A stretch of 10,040 nt of DNA from Bacteroidales bacterium (GTDB lineage Bacteria > Bacteroidota > Bacteroidia > Bacteroidales > WCHB1-69): the NCBI GenBank assembly GCA_017618435.1, contig JAFZUH010000012.1, positions 1 through 10,040 on the forward strand, written 5' to 3'. The position numbers and the translations under genes are program-made. Numbering within the stretch: the first letter of the stretch is position 1; the number at the start of each line of letters is the position of its first letter. This document shows positions 1-5,550 of this stretch, one piece after another. Under the pieces are notes generated by a model. It did not search any database and was not told the origin of the DNA. It worked only from the letters and a program-made list of their open reading frames with translations.

Positions 1-1089
1 CAGTTGGGAAATCTGTTTAAAAAAGTTACCAATGGGGGAAAACAAGACAACAATAAAGGAAAAGGAAATGATAATGGTGCATCCAAATATCAAAATGCCT
101 TGAACACATTGACAGAAGAACAGCGTTGGGGTATAGAACAACTGATTTCGTCTGCAGATGCTCCCACTTTGCCATGGCCTATGGCAGACGAAGACCCGCA
201 TGATGGTATTATTCCGCAGGCATATCTTACTTTTATGGAAGGGATTAGCAATATATCCATGGATTCAATACAATCGTTGAGTGCCGCTCTCAACGCACGC
301 TATATGTATAACAAACGTGTTATAAGTCTTACAAAAGGCTTACAGAACAGATTTGATGATTTTACTTCAAAAGGTATGCAGTGTCATTTCAAACTTGACA
401 GCCTTGAAAAAGAACAGGAGTGTTATAAATATTTTCACGCTGCCGGTAGCAGGGCTCATTTGTTTACTTTTTATGATTTGCAAGTTCAGCCCAATACTGA
501 AGGTGTGATGGTTGCAACTGCCGATTCCCGTATGACGATACCTTATGGCGGAACTATTGCCAAAGTCAATGGAAAATGGATGTTTATGCAAAGTGCAAGC
601 AGTCAAAAGACAACATATTTGGTTCCCAAAGATGTGAAAATATGTGAGGATTATATTCAGACGCTTGTAAAACTGCAGGCTATGCTTACTGTACCGGAGT
701 CCGAAAAACAAGAAACAATGGTATGGAAAACCGCTATAGGTCAGAAACTTATACGTGAGGCTATTGCCAACAATTCAAAAGACAATATTGTTTACGTTAA
801 TTATCCGCAAGCAAGTTCTCTCAATGCTTCGTTACGCAATGAGGCTCTCAAAGTTTTTAAAGCGGAAGTAAATGACAAGGTGTTAGATGTAATTGTGGGT
901 GGAGATTGGGAATATGCTTACAATATATTCGGCAATGTGATAAAACGCCGTGTAAAATGCTATGTTGTAGTAGAATCGCCTGTGGCCAAATCGGTAGGTT
1001 TGTATTATCTTGGCAACGACAAAGTCGGTTCAGGTTGGGGCAATCTACGCTGGGACGGTGTGGTAGGATTTGTCGGTTATGTAAAATAG
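1..1089 (+). CDS. Uncharacterised protein, probably 5'-truncated by the window edge
   Basis: I do not recognise this protein. The frame is open from the first base; the only in-window start near the edge is a TTG at position 4, with no room to see a ribosome site, so the real start may lie upstream. About 361 residues are visible. The first 28 are rich in Lys, Asn, Gly and Asp and look disordered. A mixed helical part follows (about residues 30-150), then a beta-rich stretch with motifs such as IPYGGTIAKVNGKWMFMQSA. The C-terminal 60 residues are Gly-, Val- and Trp-rich (GDWEYAYNIFG, then GSGWGNLRWDGVVGFVGYVK). No signal peptide or clear membrane helix is seen, so it is probably cytoplasmic. 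The next gene on the same strand starts 118 bases later, so shared function with it is not established. That it is coding is fairly sure from length and composition; function is unknown. Confidence 0.7.
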   Translation, partial: QLGNLFKKVTNGGKQDNNKGKGNDNGASKYQNALNTLTEEQRWGIEQLISSADAPTLPWPMADEDPHDGIIPQAYLTFMEGISNISMDSIQSLSAALNARYMYNKRVISLTKGLQNRFDDFTSKGMQCHFKLDSLEKEQECYKYFHAAGSRAHLFTFYDLQVQPNTEGVMVATADSRMTIPYGGTIAKVNGKWMFMQSASSQKTTYLVPKDVKICEDYIQTLVKLQAMLTVPESEKQETMVWKTAIGQKLIREAIANNSKDNIVYVNYPQASSLNASLRNEALKVFKAEVNDKVLDVIVGGDWEYAYNIFGNVIKRRVKCYVVVESPVAKSVGLYYLGNDKVGSGWGNLRWDGVVGFVGYVK

Positions 1090-1129
1090 CCAACGAGCAA
1101 AGACAGCGGGTAGGAGGTGCCCAAATCAA

Positions 1130-1156
1130 TTTGTGTACGGCACAATCTTATTTTTA
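1130..1156 (+). promoter_or_regulatory. Possible Bacteroidota-type promoter for the ThiF/MoeB-like gene
   Basis: TTTG at 1130-1133 is followed after 15 bases by TATTTTTA (1149-1156), which matches the -7 consensus TAnnTTTG in all but the last base. It would give a leader of about 45 bases before the ATG at 1208. The spacer is shorter than the roughly 19-21 bases usual in Bacteroides, so this is a weak call. Confidence 0.25.
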
Positions 1157-1207
1157 GCAAGTCATAACCAATCTATGCCTACTGTACTTGTATAAATTCA
1201 CAAAGTA

Positions 1208-2041
1208 ATGGAACTGACACCCGAACAAAAACGCCGATACAACCGTCATCTAATTCTTGATGGTTTCGGATTAGAGGCACAAAAAAAATTGCTCAATGCC
1301 AAAGTCCTCCTTGTTGGGGCTGGAGGCTTAGGCTCTCCTGCTGCACTTTATCTATCTGCCGCAGGAGTTGGTCTTATCGGAATCGTTGATGGCGACACCG
1401 TGAGTATTGCTAACTTGCAACGTCAAGTCATACATTTTACGACTGATATTGGTCGATCCAAAATTGATTCAGCCGAAGAAAAAATTAAAGCCATAAATCC
1501 GAATGTGGCAGTAGTAAAACATGAGATATATTTGAGTGAAGACAATGCCATGGAATTGATTCGACCCTATGATTTTGTGATAGATGGTACAGATAATTTT
1601 GCTTCTAAATATCTTGTCAATGATGCTTGCGTAATGCTTGGCAAACCTTTCAGCATGGGGGGCATAAGTCGTTATTCGGGTCAAACAATGACACATATAT
1701 CACAAAGTGCTTGCTACCGTTGTCTTTTTCCAGAGCCTCCTGCTATAGCTGATGTGGAGACTTGTGCTACTGTGGGGGTGTTGGGTTGCATCGCTGGAAT
1801 GCTTGGCATAGTGCAAGCCACCGAGTGTATCAAATATTTGACAGGGATAGGGGAATTGCTTACGAATACTTTGCTTATCTTTGACTCGCTTACTATGCAG
1901 TGGCAGCATATTCGCTTCAATAAAAATCGTCAATGTGCATTATGTGGTGATACTCCTATCATAACACAACTTAAAGAGTATGCTTTTAAGCCATGCAATA
2001 AAAAAAGTAATAATATGTTCTTATTATTATATCTACAATAG
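1208..2041 (+). CDS. ThiF/MoeB/HesA-family E1-like adenylyltransferase
   Basis: E1-like enzymes of this family use ATP to adenylate the C-terminal glycine of a small ubiquitin-fold sulfur carrier (ThiS, MoaD or similar) in thiamine, molybdopterin or cysteine synthesis. The protein begins with the classic ELTPEQKRRYNRHLIL segment. A Rossmann nucleotide-binding motif GAGGLGS follows at residues 37-43, then D61/D63, the LQRQ element with R72, GRSK ending at K85, and DGTDNF at 126-131. Two Cys pairs, C169/C172 and C243/C246, match the structural zinc site. C186 in TCATVGVLG is at the position of the family's catalytic or thiol Cys. Length (277 aa) is close to MoeB rather than shorter ThiF. The last 14 residues after KPC are Asn/Leu-rich and unlike the family's usual end. 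No carrier protein, thiamine or molybdopterin gene is adjacent, so the substrate cannot be assigned and I give no symbol. It could serve a MoaD/ThiS-like carrier encoded elsewhere. Confidence 0.9.
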   Translation: MELTPEQKRRYNRHLILDGFGLEAQKKLLNAKVLLVGAGGLGSPAALYLSAAGVGLIGIVDGDTVSIANLQRQVIHFTTDIGRSKIDSAEEKIKAINPNVAVVKHEIYLSEDNAMELIRPYDFVIDGTDNFASKYLVNDACVMLGKPFSMGGISRYSGQTMTHISQSACYRCLFPEPPAIADVETCATVGVLGCIAGMLGIVQATECIKYLTGIGELLTNTLLIFDSLTMQWQHIRFNKNRQCALCGDTPIITQLKEYAFKPCNKKSNNMFLLLYLQ

Positions 2042-2072
2042 TAGAAATTGAATAGTTGTCTTAGATACTTAA

Positions 2073-2080
2073 TACTTTTG
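2073..2080 (+). promoter_or_regulatory. Orphan -7 box pointing antisense into the HicB-like gene
   Basis: TACTTTTG fits TAnnTTTG exactly. A TTG lies 14 bases upstream (2056-2058). It lies just after the ThiF/MoeB-like gene and faces the 3' end of the convergent HicB-like gene; no plus-strand gene follows it. It could drive an antisense or small RNA, or be chance in AT-rich DNA. Confidence 0.25.
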
Positions 2081-2116
2081 TAAAAGAAGCATTGTCAAAA
2101 GCCGTTTTATAACAAT

Positions 2117-2515
2117 TTACATTGTGATATTGTAAAGTTCTTCTGCAAACTTATGAATGCCCTTGCGAATTTTTTCGCTTTGCTTTTCACGCGGCTTGGC
2201 TCTGTGATTTAAGTAGTTTGACAATTGCTTTTGGTTTATGCCCGTCAAACGTTCCATTCCCGCTAACGAAATAAACGAAGAATAATATTCCAAAAAACTT
2301 GCAATGTCTATTTTCCACCTTATCACAAACTCGTCTCTTATTTCTTTCGCCCAACGCTCTTTTGGTAAATTTTCTTTAATAAGTCTTATTGCTTCAAGCG
2401 TATTAGCCTTTACTTCTTCTATGCTATTGCCTGCTGCATATATCCCATCGCAATTTTCGGAATATGCACCAAAATAATCTTTCGATTTCTCTATAACTAC
2501 AACTACCGTTTCCAT
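2117..2515 (-). CDS. HicB-family antitoxin-like protein with C-terminal helix-turn-helix
   Basis: HicB antitoxins neutralise the mRNA-cleaving toxin HicA and repress their own operon. The N-terminal half matches the HicB fold: VVVIEKSKDYFGAYSENCDG (residues 4-23), then an IYAAGNSIEEVKANTLEAI helix (25-43). The C-terminal part, about residues 77-127, resembles an XRE-like helix-turn-helix (SLAGMERLTGINQKQLSNYL, 83-102), as in the DNA-binding HicB variants common in Bacteroidota. The length of 132 aa is normal. No HicA-like gene (about 60-85 aa, double-stranded-RNA-binding fold) is seen on either side: upstream is a 95-base gap and then the SUMF1-like gene. I see no CAAANNTA on the plus strand in that gap (a minus-strand -7 box), so it may be read through from the HIRAN-SUMF1 genes. 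It may be an orphan antitoxin or a regulator that kept the HicB fold. Confidence 0.82.
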   Translation of the reverse strand: METVVVVIEKSKDYFGAYSENCDGIYAAGNSIEEVKANTLEAIRLIKENLPKERWAKEIRDEFVIRWKIDIASFLEYYSSFISLAGMERLTGINQKQLSNYLNHRAKPREKQSEKIRKGIHKFAEELYNITM

Positions 2516-2585
2516 AATTATATTTTGTATTTTTTCATTAATTTATTCGCTAACCCTTTAGAAATTTCTTTATATTTATAATTAA

Positions 2586-2593
2586 TACTTTTG
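2586..2593 (+). promoter_or_regulatory. Orphan -7 box pointing antisense into the SUMF1-like gene
   Basis: TACTTTTG lies in the gap between the HicB-like and SUMF1-like genes, on the strand opposite to both. It shares the 13-mer TTAATACTTTTGT with the site at 2069-2081. No -33 TTTG is visible at a sensible distance. It may start an antisense transcript over the SUMF1-like gene, or be chance. Confidence 0.2.
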
Positions 2594-2610
2594 TGTAATA
2601 GGAAAAATGT

Positions 2611-3366
2611 TTATTTAGCCAAAAGCAGCCTAAACCCAATACCGGGCGTGCCATGTCCGGGGTGAAACCCCTTGCGTGAAGAAACCCTGCAATTTACTGG
2701 AGCACTATTGAAACTGCCACCTCTACACACACGGAACAATACTCCGGGTTTTGCCTGCTTCGGTTGGATTTTCTCACCATTTTTCTCAATCCAAAACACA
2801 TCTTCGCACCATTCCCAAACATTGCCGGACATATCATACAAGCCCAATTCATTCGGTTTCTTTTCTTTGATAGGGTGCGTCCAATCTCTATTCTCTCGCC
2901 AAGCAACCTCATCTATTTCATTTCCTCCAGCATACTGATATCCATGGGAATGTTGTCCTCCTCGTGCGGCATATTCCCATTCAATTTCCTTGGGTAAACG
3001 AAAGTGAAATTCCAATAGTTGGTTACTTAACCTATCATTCAATCGTCGAATAAAACTTCGTACCTCACTCCAACTGACATTACCTATAGGATAATCTCTT
3101 TTTTTGCTATCCACGTACCAATAGGGATTTAATGTTCCCCATAAAGCCTGAGTACAAGGTGTTTCCCCTATGTAAAAATCAGGAACACCACACTCGTGTA
3201 TAGTAAGATCGTCTTTTTGTGCATCTTTATCATAATTTATTCCATAAGGGTCAGTATTTTGTGTTCCCCTCCAAAATATTCCTCCCTTAACAGGCTTCAT
3301 GGTAAAACTAATTCCATTTAAAGAGAGTATCAAATCATGCTTGAAATCAAAAATATTGTTTTCCAT
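2611..3366 (-). CDS. SUMF1/formylglycine-generating-enzyme-like protein, not a canonical FGE
   Basis: The FGE-sulfatase fold covers most of the 251 residues: F64-YIGETPCTQALWGTLN (64-80), YPIGNVSW (92-99), RLPKEIEWEYAARGG (123-137), NELGLYDMSGNVWEWCED (172-189), CRGGSFNS (214-221) and GFRLL (244-248). True formylglycine-generating enzymes need two Cys, three and eight residues after the GGS. Here the first is Ser221 and only the second, Cys226, remains, so sulfatase activation is unlikely. Many bacterial relatives without the pair act as accessory, ligand-binding or EgtB-like proteins. There is no signal peptide, so it should be cytoplasmic, which also argues against a secreted or lipoprotein role. 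The gene starts 18 bases after the HIRAN gene, so the two are almost surely one operon. Its true role is unknown; the context suggests a link to the HIRAN protein and the WYL regulator. Confidence 0.88.
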   Translation of the reverse strand: MENNIFDFKHDLILSLNGISFTMKPVKGGIFWRGTQNTDPYGINYDKDAQKDDLTIHECGVPDFYIGETPCTQALWGTLNPYWYVDSKKRDYPIGNVSWSEVRSFIRRLNDRLSNQLLEFHFRLPKEIEWEYAARGGQHSHGYQYAGGNEIDEVAWRENRDWTHPIKEKKPNELGLYDMSGNVWEWCEDVFWIEKNGEKIQPKQAKPGVLFRVCRGGSFNSAPVNCRVSSRKGFHPGHGTPGIGFRLLLAK

Positions 3367-3384
3367 AGCGTTTAATTAGTTATT

Positions 3385-3765
3385 TTAATAGTCTACATCT
3401 TTTGAGTTGCTCTTGCATTGTCTTATCTTTATCACAATTTCCACTTGTTGTTCGGTATGGGCAGCCGCATTCAACCGGCAGACTCTCACCTCATAAATAT
3501 CTTCATAACCCATGTCCAAATATTTGGAAATCTCCTTATTGCATTCACGTGGCAAATATCCTAATTTATATTCATTGTAATATACCGCAACGGCATAAGC
3601 ATCAAAACGATTGCTTTCTTCTCTCTGTAAGTGCAGGATAGTCCCAATTTGCAAGGAAGCAAATGCTTCTGCTCCGTCCCAATAGGCAAAACCCGCAATG
3701 TGAGTATTCAACAAATGTCTGTTTGTACGCATCTCTTTTTTCTTTTCTTCAACTATGTCTTTCAT
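3385..3765 (-). CDS. Small HIRAN-domain protein
   Basis: The 126 residues carry a HIRAN domain, known from HLTF/Rad5 helicases, where it binds 3'-OH ends of single-stranded DNA, and also found as stand-alone bacterial proteins. Visible hallmarks are IAGFAYWDG (23-31), the GTILHLQREESNRFDAYAVAV core (41-61, matching the L-x-R-E-x-x-N-x-x-D-x-x-A-V pattern) and KLGYLPRECNKEIS (67-80), followed by a beta-rich end. About 20 charged residues precede the domain. No helicase, nuclease or membrane part is fused to it. The start at 3765 fits a -7 box at 3795-3788 and a leader of roughly 20 bases. It is first of a minus-strand operon with the SUMF1-like gene 18 bases behind, and is divergent from a WYL regulator. 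Binding to DNA ends or damaged DNA is inferred from the family, not shown here. Confidence 0.85.
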   Translation of the reverse strand: MKDIVEEKKKEMRTNRHLLNTHIAGFAYWDGAEAFASLQIGTILHLQREESNRFDAYAVAVYYNEYKLGYLPRECNKEISKYLDMGYEDIYEVRVCRLNAAAHTEQQVEIVIKIRQCKSNSKDVDY

Positions 3766-3787
3766 CTTTCTTTGTTTTTATTTTGTA

Positions 3788-3795
3788 CAAAAGTA
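3788..3795 (-). promoter_or_regulatory. -7 box of the HIRAN-SUMF1 operon
   Basis: On the minus strand the sequence reads TACTTTTG, an exact TAnnTTTG match, about 23 bases before the HIRAN start codon. A minus-strand TTTG at 3813-3810, inside the nearby inverted repeat, is 14 bases upstream; this is short for a Bacteroides -33 spacing, so only the -7 part is well supported. Confidence 0.55.
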
Positions 3796-3802
3796 TTACT
3801 TA

Positions 3803-3825
3803 TTTTTGACAAATAGTGTCAAAAA
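3803..3825. promoter_or_regulatory. Perfect inverted repeat, likely operator between HIRAN operon and WYL regulator
   Basis: TTTTTGACA (3803-3811) and TGTCAAAAA (3817-3825) are exact reverse complements separated by five bases (AATAG). The centre-to-centre distance of about 14 bases is near one and a half helical turns. The repeat lies between the outward-facing -7 boxes of the two divergent genes, where a bound dimer could control both. It is unlikely to be a terminator, as it lies upstream of both genes. The natural candidate to bind it is the WYL regulator beside it; that is inference. Confidence 0.6.
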
Positions 3826-3848
3826 AATATTTGTATAATTTTTTTTGT

Positions 3849-3856
3849 TATTTTTG
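3849..3856 (+). promoter_or_regulatory. -7 box of the WYL regulator gene
   Basis: TATTTTTG fits TAnnTTTG and lies 13 bases before the ATG at 3870, giving a very short leader. A TTTG at 3830-3833 lies 15 bases upstream, just beyond the inverted repeat. The box lies inside the longer open frame that begins at GTG 3816, which argues that 3816 is not the true start. Confidence 0.5.
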
Positions 3857-3869
3857 CAAAAAAATAATC

Positions 3870-4796
3870 ATGAATAGTCAAGCAACACTTCAAAAACTTT
3901 TGCAAATAGCCATGTGCCTGCTAAATGATTCTTGTTCTGTAGAGGAGTTGCAGCAAAAAACTCAAATTGAACAGCGTTCAATATACCGCTATATCCACAC
4001 ATTAAAAGAAGCAGGATTCGGTGTCAACAAAAAGGGAAATCGTTATGAAATTGTCAAGTTGCCCAAAGAAATTGATGAAATCAAGAACTCTTTGTATTTG
4101 AGTCAGGAGGAACAATATATACTTTATTGTGCCATTGAAGGCATACAATTCTCTACCTCGCCTTTAAAAGAGGTGCTTAAAAAAAAGTTGAATGTCATAT
4201 ATGATTATAAAATGTTACCCAAACCCATTATCAGCGAACTATATGGAGATAATTTTCACCTGCTGGCAAAAGCCATACAAGAAAAAAAACAAGTAAAATT
4301 TCAAAAATACCATTCTGCAAAAAGCAATACAGTAACAGACCGATTGGTTGAACCTTATGCTTTCACACCCAACAATTATGACGTATGGTGTTTGGATTTA
4401 CAAGACAACCAACCTAAAACATTCCGTATTTCCCGTATAGAAAAAGTGGTTGCAAGTAAGAAACATTGGGAGCATGAAGAGTTGCATAAACAAAATCCTG
4501 TAGATATTTTTCGTATGAGTGCACCACAACAAGATATTTCTATTACACTAAAACTCACCACAAGAGCCGCTAACTTGTTAAAAGAAGAATATCCTTTTGC
4601 TAAGGATTATATTCACAGCACCGAATCCGAAGACCAATGGATTCTAAAAACCAATGTTTGCGATATTAAAGGTGCCGGGCGTTTTGTGATGAGTCTGCTC
4701 AATGAAATAGAAATCATCAATTCACCGGAATTGGAAAAATATATCCATGAGCAAATCAAGTTATATCATCACGAACATAAAAATTTCAAGGCGTAA
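3870..4796 (+). CDS. WYL-domain transcriptional regulator
   Basis: WYL regulators are DNA-binding proteins that sense a ligand, often a nucleic acid or nucleotide, and commonly control DNA-repair or phage-defence genes. In the 308 residues from ATG 3870, an N-terminal winged helix-turn-helix covers about 7-60 (LLQIAMCLLN, then SVEELQQKTQIEQRSIYRYI). The WYL domain is about 130-196, with RLVEPYAFTPNNYDVWCLDL and FRISRIEKV; the name-giving W-Y-L triplet is here W-C-L (173-175). A C-terminal WCX-like part follows (about 222-300), with GAGRFVMSLLNEIEII. A GTG at 3816 in frame would add 18 residues, but a -7 box at 3849-3856 and the inverted repeat lie within that extension. The gene is divergent from the HIRAN-SUMF1 operon, so it probably controls that operon and itself. 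Confidence 0.88.
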   Translation: MNSQATLQKLLQIAMCLLNDSCSVEELQQKTQIEQRSIYRYIHTLKEAGFGVNKKGNRYEIVKLPKEIDEIKNSLYLSQEEQYILYCAIEGIQFSTSPLKEVLKKKLNVIYDYKMLPKPIISELYGDNFHLLAKAIQEKKQVKFQKYHSAKSNTVTDRLVEPYAFTPNNYDVWCLDLQDNQPKTFRISRIEKVVASKKHWEHEELHKQNPVDIFRMSAPQQDISITLKLTTRAANLLKEEYPFAKDYIHSTESEDQWILKTNVCDIKGAGRFVMSLLNEIEIINSPELEKYIHEQIKLYHHEHKNFKA

Positions 4797-4810
4797 AAAT
4801 ATATATTTTT
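4795..4810. repeat. AT-only palindrome between convergent genes
   Basis: A perfect 16-base palindrome (AAAAATAT/ATATTTTT) starts inside the stop codon of the WYL gene and lies in the 37-base gap before the convergent aat gene. It has no GC stem and no separate loop, so if it works as a two-way terminator it is a weak one. Confidence 0.3.
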
Positions 4811-4833
4811 TTGAGTCTTGTTTAGTGTTTGCC

Positions 4834-5550
4834 TTATAGTAACGATGTCCACTTTTGTTGCAAAGAGTCAAAAGATAGGGCAAAATTTAATTTTTCAAAA
4901 AAGGCTTGTTTGGAAAATGTTGTTCCGCCCCATTCTATAAAATGCGGTGATACTTGTTGGCAGTCAATGAAATGGAAGTCAAATTTCAGCAAGATTTGCA
5001 CCAAATAATAAAAAGCCACTTTAGAGGCGTCATTTTCATAATGAAACATAGATTCTCCCGCAAACATTTTTCCGATACTTACCCCGTACAATCCTCCGAC
5101 AAGTTTTCCGTTTTTATAGGTTTCTACGCTATGGGCAAAACCTTTGTCGTGCAGTTGTTGATATGCATGGATAATTTTCTCGTTTATCCATCCGCCTTCT
5201 CTGTTCATAGCTTGACAATTTTTTATCACTTGGGCAAAATCGGTATCCACTTTCACTTCAAAATCTTGATGACGAATTCTTCGTAGCAGACTTTTTGAAA
5301 ATTTGGCATTTTGAGGTAACACCAACAATCGAGGAAAAGGAGAACACCAAATAATGGATTCCACACCATTGTTTTCCCCGTAAGGCATAGGATATGCACC
5401 TGCGGTATAAGCCGCTAACAATCTGTCTACAGACAAACCGCCACCAAAGGCGACTATATCGCCCCAGTTTTCAAAATATTCTTCAGGCAAGGCTTCTATA
5501 TCTACGAACAAATGGGGAGGCAGGAAGTCCAGCTGGCATAAATCCGTCAT
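4834..5550 (-). CDS. aat: Leucyl/phenylalanyl-tRNA--protein transferase
   Basis: This cytoplasmic enzyme moves Leu or Phe from aminoacyl-tRNA to proteins with an N-terminal Arg or Lys, marking them for ClpS/ClpAP degradation in the bacterial N-end rule pathway. The 238 residues span the whole family. The N-terminal part has the GDIVAFGGGLSVDRLLAAYTAGAYPM segment (30-55) and IIWCSPFPRLLVLP (66-79). The signature GGLYGVSIGKMFAGESMF is at 152-169, with ASKVAF just after (175-180). DCQQVSPHFIEWGG (196-209) matches the catalytic D-x-Q...H region. WCSP replaces the usual WWSP, a small change. The start ATG shares one base with the stop of the upstream TlpA-like gene (TAATG), so translation is probably coupled and both genes share a promoter. 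The identification is firm. Confidence 0.96.
   Translation of the reverse strand: MTDLCQLDFLPPHLFVDIEALPEEYFENWGDIVAFGGGLSVDRLLAAYTAGAYPMPYGENNGVESIIWCSPFPRLLVLPQNAKFSKSLLRRIRHQDFEVKVDTDFAQVIKNCQAMNREGGWINEKIIHAYQQLHDKGFAHSVETYKNGKLVGGLYGVSIGKMFAGESMFHYENDASKVAFYYLVQILLKFDFHFIDCQQVSPHFIEWGGTTFSKQAFFEKLNFALSFDSLQQKWTSLL

Noticed and set aside
367..1157. Open frames opposite to or shifted within the first gene (minus 367-711, minus 857-1129, plus 906-1157)
   Set aside because: They are shadows of the main frame, with Cys/His/Leu-rich low-complexity products and no promoter.
1992..2024. AT-only inverted repeat TAATAAT/ATTATTA near the end of the ThiF/MoeB-like gene as a terminator
   Set aside because: It has no GC pairs, lies inside the coding frame and has no following T-run.
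2518..2538. A six-codon minus-strand frame (MKKYKI) just before the HicB-like gene as a leader peptide or toxin remnant
   Set aside because: It is too short and Lys-rich in AT-rich DNA to separate from chance; the longer frame around it has no start codon and matches no HicA motif.
2611..3366. Naming the SUMF1-like gene a formylglycine-generating enzyme
   Set aside because: One of the two catalytic Cys is Ser221 and no sulfatase or signal peptide is present.
2672..3641. Plus-strand open frames opposite the SUMF1-like and HIRAN genes
   Set aside because: The minus-strand frames carry clear family motifs; the opposite products are Ser/Phe/His-rich with no recognisable features.
3816..3869. 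An 18-residue N-terminal extension of the WYL regulator from a GTG at 3816
   Set aside because: The extension contains a -7 box (3849-3856) and part of the inverted repeat, and the family N-terminus begins at the ATG at 3870.
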